Source: Lycorma delicatula
Taxonomy: Eukaryota; Arthropoda; Insecta; Hemiptera; Fulgoridae
NCBI RefSeq assembly: GCF_047948215.1
Contig: NC_134464.1
Location: forward strand, 5,218,001-5,282,000
Direction of reading: 5' to 3'
Length of the DNA: 64,000 nucleotides
In this document: in pieces, positions 1 to 12,200 of the stretch
Layout: the number at the start of each line of letters is the position of its first letter
Numbering within the stretch: position 1 is the first letter of the stretch
Notes under the pieces: model-generated
Seen by the model: only the letters and a program-made list of their open reading frames with translations
Told to the model about the DNA's origin: nothing
The model's database searches: none
Position numbers and translations under genes: made by a program

Positions 1-310
1 TACGAGTTCTATTGATGTATGTAATTGATATACATAATTTATATATACTATATATATTTATATAGTATATATAAATAGAGAGTCCAAATGTTGGACGTGT
101 AAATGTACTATATATATATATATATATGTATACATATATATATAGTATATATATATAGTGATATAAATATATGCTAGGACGGGAGTGAAGATTATTACTG
201 TTAAAAAAATTGATCCTCGTATATTTTTCGATGTGAAGTTTTTGAGTCCAAATGTTGGACGTGTAAAACGTCCTATCGTAACGGTTGTAAGGGTTCTGAC
301 GCAAAAAATG
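1..310. repeat. AT-rich palindromic tract with a 24-base direct repeat
   Basis: The first 180 bases consist of TA-rich runs that fold on themselves. A 24-base unit beginning GAGTCCAAATGTTGGA occurs at 80-103 and again at 244-267. The core TCCAA-ATG-TTGGA is itself an inverted repeat. No coding potential is visible. Confidence 0.6.
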
Positions 311-2739
311 AATCTCTTCTAAAAACGGCACAAAATAACAAGCATTACATGTCAGGCTTATTAAGCGAGAGTGAATAGCGAAGTGATTTTTCACGGCCTG
401 CTCAGTTTTATGCGAGACTGCACCGTGCCTTTACAGGGACGGTCGTTTTATAATTATCATCACCTATAGAAATACACATTCTGGCTAATATTATTTGTAC
501 TTCACAATCATAAGAAGAACCGAGGTAACTTCTTTCACTTTTATAACGACGGCATCATTATAAGCGCTAATTCCATTCGTCAAATGATATTTTGGGGTTA
601 ACCTGTCTGTTAATTCCTTTAACAGATTAAAGCTTTTAAAAAACGAAGGACGGTGGATGACATTTATGAGATTTTCTTTTAGTTTATAAAAAACAATAAT
701 TTTTACTTGAAAAAACCTTTAAAATTGGGGTTGAAAATTGATATTCTTTTAACTTGATATAGTTTAAACATTTTTTTTTCTAAATGAAGCGTTATGCTGA
801 GAAAAAAAAAATATTTTTAGAATGAGTAAAAATAAATATTTTGGATTTAAAAAAATTTTTTTTTTTATCAAATTTTCTAAAGTATTTGAGGTATTTTTAA
901 TTAGATTTTTTTTTTTTTTGTATTAGACAGCGTATGTCGGTAGAGATTTTGTATAATTCATACCGGACTAAAAAATAAAATTTAATTTAATCTAAAAGGT
1001 TTCTTTTTAATTAAGGACAATAATATTGTTTAACCTACTTGTATTTTCAATCTTGAAATAAGAAAAGGCATTTGAATCTGTATGAAATTAAAAAAAAAAA
1101 AATGTGGCTATTGTTTCAATTTGTTTCTACCGTTATGAAGTTCTGATCATCGGCCAAAGACTTGTTTGTTTATTGTCTTCTTTACTATATTTTGTTTACG
1201 ATAAAATTTTGGAAAAATCATTCCGATAATACGTTAATGAATAAATGAATGTTTAATAGTATTTATTATTTTTATAAAATGTTTAATGTTTCTTTTTTCT
1301 TCTTCATTTCGCTGACAATGCTAAAACGAATTAAAACCAACAATTCAAATAAAGAATTTTCCTTATTATATATATATATATTTTTAATTGAATAATCATT
1401 TTATAAATAAATTTATATTTATAATTTAATGATACATTATGTACGTATTTTTTCTATTTGCATATGCGCTATATTTTATTAATAAATTTATCTATTTTAA
1501 TGAATTCATTAAAAAAAAAAATCTCTTTTGTTCAAAATAAGAAAAAAAGAGGAAATAAGATATACGATAAAACATGAAAAAAAATAAGACTTACGATCTA
1601 ATAAAACTCTTTAAAGAGAAATACGGGCTTAAAAAGAAAGAATTTCTGTACCGGATAGAAAATTGCTCTAGGAAAGCAGTACGATGTTTTTCCAGATAAA
1701 TAAACCTATCTTGAAATTTAAACTGTTTTGTTTAAAATAAAATTTATTGATTTTAATATATCTTTGTTTTTTTATTCGTTTAAAGAACGTTATAAATTTA
1801 ATAGGTATTTTATTTTTAATATATAATCCTACTAGATTATTGCCTTTTTTATATATGTTAGTAACTATATAATTAAAGGTAGAAAAAAAAGTCCTGTTTT
1901 TTTAAAAGAAAGTAGGATTAACGCTCAACAAAATTTAATGTGGCATTAGAGTTTTATTCTTCATCACAGCTTTTACTATATACAAATGAATTTTTTTCAA
2001 CTTTTCTTTTTCGCGGTCCTCCTGAGTAACTAACTCGGGAAAATTACTATCGTATCTGCTATTTCTCCAATTTACGTAAACGTTTACGGTAACGGGGGAT
2101 ATGACTAGCGATATTATGTCCCTAATTTTATCATTTCCAGGAAATGGGAAGGGCTCTTTCTTTCTTGAATACAGAATAAAGAAATCCCTTTTTCCAGCCG
2201 TAATTTGGTCCAGTTCTGTATTTTTTTCCGTTCTACTACACACGTTATATCGTTAATATTCTGTTGTCCGTTTATATCTTAATCTTTAGCTTTTTGGGTT
2301 TTTAAATCTAAAATACAGTTTTTGAATTTATTACTTTATAGTTGTAATTATTTTCTTTTTGCACTATTATATCGAGGATTCTTCTTAATTCAACCGTTTC
2401 ACACTTTTATCGTCATAATTAAAATAAAGCACCCTTCATTTTGCAATATCGAATTATACTTTTCACAATCTTTTATATATAAATTTGAACATAGTAAGGA
2501 CCGCTCAGCAAAACTATCTCAAAAATTACACACTAGTATTTTAAAATCCTTTATGACAAGCACTTACAATTAGTAATTATGAATGACACTCAACACCGCT
2601 AGAATAATAAAAAGCAAAAAAAAAAACAATGCAACAGTGTAAAGAAAAAAGAAAAGTATACGTAACGAAAGATTAGAATAGATAATGCACATTACTCACA
2701 TCATTCGCATAGGTTACCATATACACTTTAGGGACACGG
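311..2739. other. AT-rich non-coding stretch, nothing recognised
   Basis: This interval holds poly-A/poly-T runs and short AT repeats. A 102-codon open frame on the minus strand at 1935-2243 and an 83-codon frame on the plus strand at 2322-2573 have no motif, no splice context and no resemblance to a family I know. They are about the length expected by chance in 64 kb. Confidence 0.5.
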
Positions 2740-2749
2740 GTCTACAACG

Positions 2750-4600
2750 TACAGTCGGTTCAACCCATAATATCATCTCCATTGTTTAGTAGGTTCACTG
2801 CCAAGTGATTTCTGCGGTAGTTTGGCCGACGTTCGTACTTTGAAATGAAACGTTGTATTTCCTCCTCACGGACCGTAATCCTAAATAATCCTGTAACTTA
2901 TTGTTTCTTGCAAACCAAGTCGCCTCTGTTACACACTTCGCTCAGTTTATTCTGAAACCGCTGTAAGATGTCGACAGTGTTTCTGCTCAGGGTACCCCGT
3001 AGTTCGACCTCATAGGTCCAGGCAGGCTTTAGAATTGTCGAGTGTAACAGTAACTTATTAGACAAGGACAAACAAGAACTTTTGCCCGACAACCAGAAAA
3101 TTTCCTTGAACTTTATCTCAAGCCGTCTTCTTTTCTTTGTTATATGAACTTTCCACGTAAGTCGGCGATCGAGGTGTAGACTTAGGTATTTCATACTCTC
3201 ACTTTGTGAAATTGGAATGCCATCAAAGTGGAGTAGTGGGCTGTCTCCTTTCCTCACTGTGAATGCCACATGACTTGATTTTGCTTGGAGAACGCTTATT
3301 ATCCATGTACTCAACCGATCGTTGATTAAATCCAACTCGCATTATAGGTTATTTGATCCTACAGTAGGGTCGGTATCAAATGCCATAATAGCCGTGTCAT
3401 TCGCAAAGAAAGGGACAGTGACCACTTCTGCAGTAAAGATGAAGTATAATACGGGCTCCAAGACAGACCTTTGAGGAACTCCCGACTTAATTTCGAAGAT
3501 CAAGAACAACTCCTGGTAATATTTCATCTGAGATAAACACCCTTCCAGCTAGCGGTGTAGAATAAGGTAGTATATTTGAAGAAGGCTCACTTTTACCTTG
3601 CGTAAAATGCCAGGATGCCACACCCTGTCAAAGGCCTGCTTGAAGTGATATCGTGCACCGGTTTGCCAGGTGTCGGAGGCGTGGCTGCTGCAAAACCTTT
3701 ACTCTACTGGGAAGTATGTTAACCGGAGAATGCCGTTGATGTGTTATATATACGACGGCTTAGGAAGGTAGCATAAGTAGCATTTTGTTTGTGATTAAAT
3801 CGAAGCCAGGGCTCTTCTGAGACCTCGTCTGTGATATCACTTAGTTAAGTAGCAAATATTGTAGCCTTTACCTTGTTACTCTCTGCTCAAGACCTATCAA
3901 ACGATTTCAATGGAGGATTTGAGGATGGAGGTCGTCGGAAGCTCCTCATGGCCCTTCATAAAGAGTAATTGTCTCTACTTAAAGGCGATAGGGTTTCAGA
4001 TAATACTTAAATGTCTCATTCTTATAGCTTTGCGTTAGCCGTTTCAACCTATGAGTTGTCCTGTTTAGAAATATCTTATCCTCGGATCTCCTGTAACACT
4101 GCTACCTTCTTCTGAGCCTCCTTTTCTTAGCAATAAGTTCTATCGACTCCTCGGATGGCCTGCCTTAATTTGATCCTCACATTTAACCTCTGATATCGAT
4201 CCAAGCAGCCTCCTGTAGAATTGAGGTGAAGCAATGCATTGAATTATCGATATCATCGGAGCATCTCAACTGAACAGGCACTACCAGCTCATCCTCAGTC
4301 TAGTTACGATAAGGATCCCAAGCTGTTCTGTTGTTGTGGAGTGTTGGTATCACCCACCTTCTTAATTACTAACGTATTGATTGTGAGCAGAACAGCCTCC
4401 TTGCGCTCTGTAATAGGGATGATTAGTGCAATAGATAGAATAACCTTAAATACGAAGGAAATTCCGATTCCGATCGATAAAATTCGTTTCCGAAAGCAAT
4501 ACAATATCTGAGGATTCACTGAGCAATAAAGCTTCTACTTCTCTCCGACCTGCTAGTCCATTAATATTTCCTGTTGCAACTCTGAGGAACCTAGCCGTCA
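2750..4600 (-). pseudogene. Broken ORF2 (endonuclease/reverse transcriptase) of Jockey-like LINE
   Basis: Intact ORF2 would nick DNA and copy the element RNA. Near 4590-4500 the minus strand reads LRVATGNINGLAGRREVEAL and then SETNFIDRNRNF, the usual start of the apurinic-type endonuclease domain. RT pieces follow: FKQAFDRVWHPGI near 3640 (motif A region, catalytic D kept), GVPQRSVLEPVLYFIFTAE near 3470 and FFANDTAIMAF near 3400. In the last the usual FADD box reads FAND, so one catalytic Asp is lost. The thumb/C-terminal part is open at 2898-3335 (YLSLHLDRRLTWKVHITKK, ILQRFQNKL). REEEIQRFISKYE and HLAVNLLNN follow near 2790 in another frame. At least four frame changes separate these blocks. 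Clade assignment rests on motif style. Confidence 0.85.
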
Positions 4601-5540
4601 ACAGAGTTTGGTAATTATTCTTGAAAGAGGTCCTATTAGTTTTTCTATTAATTGCATAAGGAATTTTAAATTGCGTGTCTGCTTACCTGGCTTGTCCTAA
4701 TTTTTCTGGACGTCGTGACTAACAGCCGCAGCGTAAAATCTTGGGTGAGTTGAGGAATATGTGTCCGGAACACCATTCTTTTTCCTCCCTAAACGTGGGA
4801 AGAACATATCAAAATTGAAGGAGGTAGCCTGCCTATCCTAGCTTTCAATAGCAGTAGTAATCATCCTAGCCGATGTACCCTTTATCTCTGTTTCCTCGCC
4901 ACGATATCTTTGAAAACTCTACATCCGGTAATTTTTTGGATGGTTACCTCGGCATAGCGCGCAAATAGCTGGATTGTTCCATATTTAGTGCAATCGGCTC
5001 TACGTCCTTCACCGCATTTCACGCATGGATAAGGTCACATACAGTTAACGGTTATTTCTCATATGACCGTACTGTTGACAGCGCATACAGTCGTACAGCG
5101 CATGACCAGCCCTGGAGACCGTCTGAGCGCCACGATGACAATCCCGCAATAGGTGAAATATTTTAACCCAAATACCTCCTTGTTGTTATCTCTTTGCTCA
5201 CGGTTAACAAGGAAAGTTTATAACGGCTCTTTTGAAATTCAGTGCCTCGCGTCGATTACTCTACGGACTGCATGACCGTGACCGTGACTGTGAAGTTTTT
5301 CTCTGATAAGGTCATTTGAAACAGAGAAATGTAGGTTCCTCAGTACGATTCGAAAGGCTCTTTCGTACTTCCTGGTGAAGGTGTGGCCGATCAGTCGGTG
5401 GTCTTTCACCAAGTCATTTATCTTTTTGTAGGCTGCCGCATCCTTTGAAAAAATACGCTGTCGTTTAGGGCTGAGTACTCTAATATTATAGGCGCATTTA
5501 TCGACTGTTTCGATCTATTCATATAGCTGCATAACATCAT
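4590..5540 (-). pseudogene. Broken ORF1 (gag-like, zinc knuckle) of Jockey-like LINE
   Basis: ORF1 proteins of this clade bind element RNA. Reading minus from about 5510, one frame gives NIRVLSPKRQRIFSKDAAAY, then DHRLIGHTFTRKYERAFRIV and LRNLHFS. This matches the conserved block preceding the zinc knuckles in Jockey ORF1. From about 5110 to 4930 come remnants of CCHC knuckles: RCQQYGHMRNN, then a CxxCGEG-like piece and CALCRGNHPKNYR. The C-terminal end near 4590 reads LMQLIEKLIGPLSRIITKL, a hydrophobic tail common just before ORF2. Stops at about 5235 and 5060 and several frame shifts make it a pseudogene. The upstream part (5540-5900) may be leader or divergent ORF1 and is not recognisable. 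Confidence 0.75.
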
Positions 5541-5900
5541 CGATGCCACTCAGGGCTATAGGTAGCGGGTTACCTGCGTCCTTCCGATCGGTTTTGAAAT
5601 CGATTAAATAGAGGTAAATCATCAGTCGATACGTGGAATTGAGATGCGTTACGTCCACGCAAACCCGGCACAGTTTGCTATGATACAGGTGTTACATGCA
5701 CGTCTGTGTTGTAAGTTTCGGTTTCGCTTTGTGATACGTCAAATATAATTTCGTTCTTGATAAGTTTACGTCGAGATTTTCTTCTTGGATCTCCACTAGA
5801 AGCCGACAAGCGTCTACAGTACACTTACACCGGACTATCGGTCGTCGACTCATTCTCTTCGATGGGCGCAGCTGAGAGCCGATCCGCAACAGAGGTAATA

Positions 5901-8380
5901 GGTTAACCCAAAATTCGATTTAAAAATAAGAAAAATAAAACGTTTACCGAATAATAGTAAGTAAATATGTGAAACGATAACCTTACAACTCGTGATATCC
6001 AACGACTCGCATTCTCATACGAAACACAGAAACTCAAAAAATTCAATAACAATATGTAATCAAACTTCTCTCTACACATCTAATTTTTAAATCTATTTAT
6101 TTTTACGTGCGGGAATATCTCTAAAAGACTTTTTTTCTGGAAGTTGCTTGTGCTTTGTTGTTTTTTTAAAATTTCTATTCACAAAACCGATTAAAAATGA
6201 AACAATTTCTTCATTATTCATCGCTCTACAGTTTTACTAGAAATTTTTATAAAGCGTATTGTAGATAAATAAAGAGATAATAATAAAAACGATTTTCACT
6301 AACGAGCCATCACCGTCTTTCATTGTATAAAGTACACAAAATTTTCTAAATGGAAATTTTTTGGTTTATTCCGCCTCTTTTATTTCTTCAACTTTGTAAT
6401 TCTACAAACGTAAAACTTCTTGTATTATAATATTATTCTGTATTCATCGATATTATCTCTCTTATATTTCGTTATTCGGGGCTTTACTCTTGTGTAGTTT
6501 TAAATTTAATTTCGCCTCCGGTCAATTAATCTATTATAATAATTAATTTTATTATTACTATACGGTAAGTTAAAGACAAAAGAATATCAGGAACTCTTTT
6601 TATATTTTATCCCACATTTTTAATTAATTTTCATAAGTTTCTTTGTTTTAATAAAAAAAGAATTTTATTTAAAAGAAAAAAAACTATAAATCTTCGGCCA
6701 TTTATAATTACATTATACATGTAAATTTACAAAGCATCGATTTCAGATACATTACTGTAAATGTAGCGTCTTCAGGTTATTTTATTAATCTTTTTTGTTT
6801 TGATTACAAAACGTAACGATTTATCGGTTCTACCGTGTAAAATTTTTTAATATTTATGAATTCTTATGATTTTTTTTGCTTAAATTTCTTTTTAAATTTA
6901 ATAAAAATAAAATTTAAGAAAGTTTTTTCTGTTTAATTACCGATGAATAAGGAAGAGATAATAATTAAATGTTTAAAAATAAACTTTTTAACGTTTTTAT
7001 ATTTCACGTTTTATGTTATAAAAGATGCGAACATGGCGTTGATGGAAGCAGGCTGGCAAGCAGGCAGGCGAATAGGCAAAGAGCAAGCTCTTCCACTCCC
7101 ACGATTGTAATTATTTTTGTTGATTATTATATTTAGAATTAGTTAGGACCCCCTCTCTCTTCACTCTTCTTTGTACTACAGTACATAATTCCCCTTACCG
7201 CCTTCCAGTTTGAAGGTCATCCCCTCTACGTAAACTCTATTGCTTTAAAGTACACCAGTCTACCTGTGACCTCCGGCCACGTTTTGAACATTTACCATGG
7301 CTACCTACCTCTCTATCTGTTCAGCTCTCTGTTGCTGTATAATACATTTTTTCTTTTTATTTTTAAGTTATCGTCTACCTCTGGTTACCTTTCCTCTTGT
7401 ACGTACCTGTTAGTTAGGCTATATAAGTCCTGAAGCGAGCATTTTTAATGAAAAAAAAAATAAAATAAATAAACAGAGAGTTGTTTAAAAAGTCTCATTC
7501 TTTTATTATTGTACCTTGTATTCTACATCGTTTCCAGACATCTGAATATTCTTTATAATTTTACGTTAATAAAATATGAAGTTTTTCATAAGATGGTTAT
7601 TTATTTTAGTATTTTTTTCTTCTTTTTAATTTATAATACGCTTATTTATTTATTCATAAATTGTACATTATTTTTTATAAACGAAATCGTGTCGAGGAAA
7701 ACAGGTACGACATTAAAACAAAATTTATTAACTTAATGTTAAACGAAAGCGATATTAATAAATAAATGACTAAAGAAAAACCGTCAGGTATAGTTATAGA
7801 ATACATTGATTCTTGAGAAATTTATTTGTACCCGATTTAATTTTTATGTTCGTGTCGTACGTGTAATGGAGGAAATATAAGTCACAGAGTCTCTTTCAGT
7901 ATCAGTAACACAGTATCTGTAATGCGAATGTCGCTTAGGGTTAAACGTCTGGAATTCGGTAGTATTTACTCGTCCTACATCCTCGATCATATGTTTTACG
8001 TATATTCCGATTTTTGTTTCGCTTCATAATTTTTCCTCTTATGCTCGTTCTTCAGTTATAAAATTAACTAAACCTGAATATCTTCCGACACAAGGCTCGA
8101 CGACATAGGTTGTCTATAAGATTTTACCGACACGCCTAATTTGAGAAAATCCAATACGTACAAGAAGAATACATACGTATAAGAAAAATCAAAGCGAATC
8201 GCCCGAAATTAGGGTGCCCCAGCAGAACTGAATATTATGAAAGAAATTACCGATTAATTAGGACAAAATTTGTTCGTTTTAATACGTTTTAGAAAATAAT
8301 TTAAAATAGATTTAAATCTGTTTTAAAACACGCGCGAATAATAAAATATCTTCTTATTTATAACTAACATACTGCTGAAT
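5901..8380. other. Non-coding, AT-rich with a pyrimidine-rich segment
   Basis: There is nothing gene-like here. At 7035-7075 there is a short GCAGG/CAGGC tandem. At 7140-7420 a C/T-rich strand asymmetry occurs, without recognisable exons. Confidence 0.5.
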
Positions 8381-8381
8381 T

Positions 8382-8557
8382 GCCGATTTCCTTGGCGGAG
8401 CGGTAGCTTTTCGGCCTTTCATCTGGAGGTCCCGGTTGGAACCCGGTCAGGCGTGGCGTTTCTCAGTTTACAAATTTCCATTTCCATATCCCACGCACAA
8501 GCTTCAAGCTTATGTGGCGATATCTTTGAGCAAAAAAAATAAATAAATAAACAAAAG
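8382..8557 (+). repeat. tRNA-derived SINE, family B, copy 1
   Basis: The head starts GCCGATTTCCTTGGCGGAG, with a pol III A-box-like GGCGGAGCGGTAG. About 40 bases later a B-box-like GGTTGGAACCC is followed by GGTCAGGCGTGGC. The body contains AAGCTTCAAGCTTATGTGGC and ends in an A-rich AAATAAATAAATA tail. Matching copies occur at 22530-22628 (-), 22762-22960 (+), 36714-36880 (+) and 63510-63665 (-). Recurrence plus the tail argues for a SINE rather than a tRNA gene. Confidence 0.75.
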
Positions 8558-8648
8558 AAAAACATAACTCTCTATAATATATATATATATATGAGCTTCA
8601 CCCTAATTTTGTAATGCATACTTTAATGTAACTCTTACCTTTTATTAT

Positions 8649-9116
8649 ATTACTTCCTTGTACGAAGTAAAGGAAGTATTGTGATCGCGAAAAATTTCGG
8701 TTTTCAGATTTCAACAGAAATATCCATTTTCACCATCCCTGAATCCATTTTGACTAGTTTCGGCGTGACATGTGTAAGTACGTACATCGGTTCCAGAGTT
8801 ATAGCCAAATAAAATTTATTAATGAAATATTTGGATCTTACAAGGGGAAGGCACATCGATTCGAATCCGACTTCATCTCCTTTTTTTCAACTGTTTTTTA
8901 TTTTTTTTTTTATTTAAATATATTATTTATTAATAATTAACCTCCGATTGTAAAAAAATGACAATAAATAATAATTCAATAACAATAAAAATAAAAAAGT
9001 ATTAGAAGTTATTAATGAAATAAAATTTTTATGTACTTTTCATTAAAAAAAAAAATGAGTATATATAATTTAATAGACGTACAAGGAAGTCATGTGGTGT
9101 CCACATCAGATTTTTT
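8649..9116 (+). repeat. AGT-family interspersed repeat, copy 1 (head to tail)
   Basis: The head is ACTTCCTTGTACGAAGTAAA, continuing through AAAAATTTCGGTTTTCAG and TTTTGACTAGTTTCGGCGTG. The middle contains the tRNA-like B-box GATTCGAATCC near 8866. The tail carries ACGTACAAGGAAGT, the inverse of the head motif, then a small TGTGG-TGT-CCACA palindrome. Other copies lie at 29409-30787, 43188-43850 and 56405-57072. This copy is internally shorter than the copy at 56405. Confidence 0.8.
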
Positions 9117-10629
9117 TTGTTTTTAAATAATATTAAAAAAAATTATTTTGGCCTCTATTCTAAACAATTAGAAATCGGTATTCTACATTATTTATTTTCA
9201 CATGTTCGAAAAAATATTAATAATTTTTGCTTGCTTTTTACAGTTTTCTAAGCATTAAATAATGCATTATCGGAATATCAAACCGTTATAAATTTTTAAT
9301 TTTATTAAATAACAGAAATATACCCGTTTGCTAAATTTCTTTAGATGAGTTTACAGAAAATTAAGTTAATATTATTTATTTTGAAAATTTTAGTAAAAAG
9401 ATTGTTTTTTCATTCTCTATCGACCTTCTCCCGTTTTTCTATTAGCTAGTCGAACGCTATTTTTAGTCAGGAAGATTCAGGTTAAAATCCGATTTATACC
9501 GACTAAAATTTGTAATAAATTATCGCATACCTTATTTTACTTAGTTCTACGTATGTCTCTTCGTTTAGTATTATTTTATGTTTATACGATTCATCGAGGA
9601 AAACAGATATCGTTTGATTTTCTTTTTTTTTTTTAAATATTAAAAAAAATTTAAGCCGATTATTGAAATACCTAGGTTTATTAAAACTTTAATAATAAAT
9701 AGAATGGCAAAAACAAATATTGATTTCACGAGACAAATAATCGGACGTATAAAAGCTATCTTATAATGTTGTATTACCGTGAATAATTGAATTTAAAAAA
9801 GTGAAAAGTATATAAACGTTTGACTTGTCAGGAATTATAGTGTTTTAGTAAATTTTATACGCATTCACAGATTAGTTAGAAGATACTAAAAACTATTCCT
9901 AATTAAAAAAGTAAGATAATGGGCGTTACTCGGACCGGTAAATGGAAATCTGTTCGTCTGAGAAAATAACACTAATTTGCCGAGAAAGATGAAAAATATT
10001 AATTATTATACAATTAATTTGGAATATTCTCTTAAATTTGTTTTTTGCGCTATCGCATGAAATAAAGCAGAATAAGTGTTTAAAATTGACGAGTAATTTT
10101 CTTAGGTTTTATTTTACTTTTTTTTTTTTTTTTAATAAAACTTTGTTTAAAAATTGTAATAACATTTTTTCGGTTAAAAGTGATCGGGGGAAAAATAGGA
10201 CAATCCTGGAATTTTTTATGTTATTATGAAGCATGATACTAGCCTTTAGACTCTTCGGCAAAGATTAAGCACGATTAATTTAACTGCAAAATAAGAACTG
10301 TTTTTAACAATAAAAATAGTAAGCGATTCCGATTTCATAATACTATTCGGTAAGAAAATTTAACTCTATACATCGATTCATTGACCTTTATCGTAACGCG
10401 GTACAAAGGTAATTTAGATCTATAAAAATATTCACTTTCCTGTTAGATCTCGATAAAGACTTATCGTAAAAGGAAATTATAAAAGTATTTTTGTTTTTTT
10501 GGCTTCCTGTTCTTTTAATGTATTTAACTTTGAGTCTGCTTTAAGGAAAAATTATGGAAAACAAAGGGTTTTAATTCGCGTTAAAAAAAAGAAGTTTTTA
10601 TTAATATAAATGAACCAAAACGTCCCAGA
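9117..10629. other. AT-rich non-coding, nothing recognised
   Basis: Only homopolymer runs and short chance frames are seen. Confidence 0.45.
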
Positions 10630-11780
10630 AATGTTCCAAAATTTTGATAAATTATCCCAAAAAATATGGGAAACGGAAAATTTTCATTAATGGTGATCGG
10701 CTTTGATCACTGCCACAAAAAGGCGGAGTACAGATGTAACCGACTATCACGGAATATAAATGTTATCCGTTCGATACAATGTATTATCTAAAGCGTTACA
10801 GAATCGAATCGAACCCGACATATAAAAAAAACTAGAAGAAGATCAAAGTGGATTTAGGAGGTCCCGATCTTGTACAGAACAAATCCTTTCTGTTAAAGTC
10901 TTATCCGAGTAGCGTAAGGGACGGTTTAAAAACTACGTCCCGGTATATGTTGACTTTAAAAAACATACGATTTTGTACATCGATAATCCCTTTCTGAAAT
11001 AATAAAAGAATTCGCCGCGGACTATAAATCCAGCAAAACGAAACAAACCACTTCTAAAGTTAAAAAGAGTACTCCCTTCAAAATTAGCTTAGCAAGATGT
11101 TTATTAACTGTTTCGTCTTGTGGATCGTTTGGTTATCTTTGCGGACGGTCCCAAAAGTGGATATAACAAGAAAAAGGTGAAAAAGCAGATCTAAAATATC
11201 TTTTGAAAAAAAAAATATATGTAAAATATCAAGAACGATCCGTGTGATTTTAAAAACCACGTGATACTAAGTTAAAGCATTCGAATACTGTGACTGGTTC
11301 AGAAGCGTTGTACCCTGATGAACGCTTGACAGTAATCGACGCAGACCTTTTAAAAGAAATAAAATTGATTTTTAAGGAAAATGTTTAGACTTTCAAAGGA
11401 TGTCACCGCTTAATCTTCGCTTCCGCAAAATATTTCACCAGAAATTTAATTACATAATCGCGAAAGGGAATTTTTCATAGGCGACATTTTAAAGACGAAT
11501 GATAATAAAATTTCTAAGAAAATCCTGTTTTTTTATCTAAAAAAACGTAGTATGTATATCGCGATAAAATTAAGAAATATTTAAACAAAGAAGAAATAAA
11601 AATTGCGGACTTTAAAAAATCTGGAATTAATCGTGAAAAAATTAAAAGAAATTTCGGTAAAGCGTGTTTTCTACAAAAATGAAGCGCAAAAACGAAAGAG
11701 ATTAGCGACAAAAGAATTCAGGAAAAAGATCTAGTGTCAGGAAAGAAACGAGAGAAACGCTAAAAACAGTATTAAACGTA
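10630..11780 (+). pseudogene. Decayed non-LTR reverse transcriptase (RTE-like)
   Basis: Ordered RT remnants can be read on the plus strand across several frames. RRSTDVTDYHGI and LSKALQNRIEP lie near 10725-10820, LEEDQSGFRRSRSCTEQIL near 10835-10890 (palm motif region) and YVPVYVDFKKTYD near 10945 (motif A, Asp kept). Weaker similarity continues to SEALYPDERL near 11310 and a basic tail near 11640-11760. The tail recalls the one better preserved at 45410-45930 on the other strand. Many stops and shifts show long decay. The clade is inferred from the style of the NYRGI/QAGFR/DFKKAYD motifs only. Confidence 0.65.
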
Positions 11781-12039
11781 GTCCACAATCGGCCGAAAAG
11801 AAAAAAATAAACCGATGAAATAGATCTACTATTTCTAGATATAAGTTGTTAGTTTCAACACAAGAATATTATTATCGTCTACCGGCCGCCTTTTCTTAAT
11901 TACATACTTGAATTCATAAAACTTTAAATATTAAGATTTATCTTTTGGAATTTTACACTACGAGGTAGGCACGTACGATGTATGTTTTCATAGTCCGATG
12001 CCCTCATCGATTATAAACTGCGGGAGGTAGAATCGAAAT
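11781..12039. other. Non-coding, nothing recognised
   Basis: No feature could be supported between the RT relic and the promoter-like block. Confidence 0.4.
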
Positions 12040-12200
12040 AGCATATTCTATATATACAGCAGGCACACGCTTCAGTTTTACTATCGGTCAGACGTAGAAC
12101 TATTCTTGTGGTAGTAAGCTAGCCGGCGCTCTTGCCGCTAATAACCTATATAAAATACTTCCATACACAACTAGAAGCAAAATACCGTGCGGTGCAGTAG
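12040..12200 (+). promoter_or_regulatory. Possible core promoter region
   Basis: A TATATATA run at 12049-12056 precedes an initiator-like TTCAGTT at 12071 (A at 12074). A second TATATAAAA lies at 12147-12155. The block is less AT-rich than its surroundings (CCGGCGCTCTTGCCGC near 12124). TATA-to-initiator spacing of about 25 is slightly short, and no downstream exon is visible. This is a weak call. Confidence 0.2.

Larger units (their letters stand above)
2740..5900 (-). mobile_element. Decayed Jockey-like non-LTR retrotransposon
   Basis: Read on the minus strand this interval has the Jockey-clade order: a gag-like ORF1 with retroviral-type zinc knuckles (about 5530-4590), then ORF2 with an endonuclease start (about 4600) and a reverse transcriptase ending near 2750. 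The total of about 3.1 kb is somewhat short for the clade, and both frames are broken by several stops and frameshifts. No poly-A tail or target-site duplication was identified, so the exact ends are uncertain. It is an old, immobile copy. Confidence 0.85.

Noticed and set aside
1935..2243. 102-codon open frame on the minus strand
   Set aside because: No motif, splice context or codon bias; a length that chance can give among six frames of 64 kb.
4239..4519. Overlapping 90- and 71-codon frames on both strands
   Set aside because: They lie inside the LINE ORF2 region; the plus-strand one is antisense to it and neither is a separate gene.
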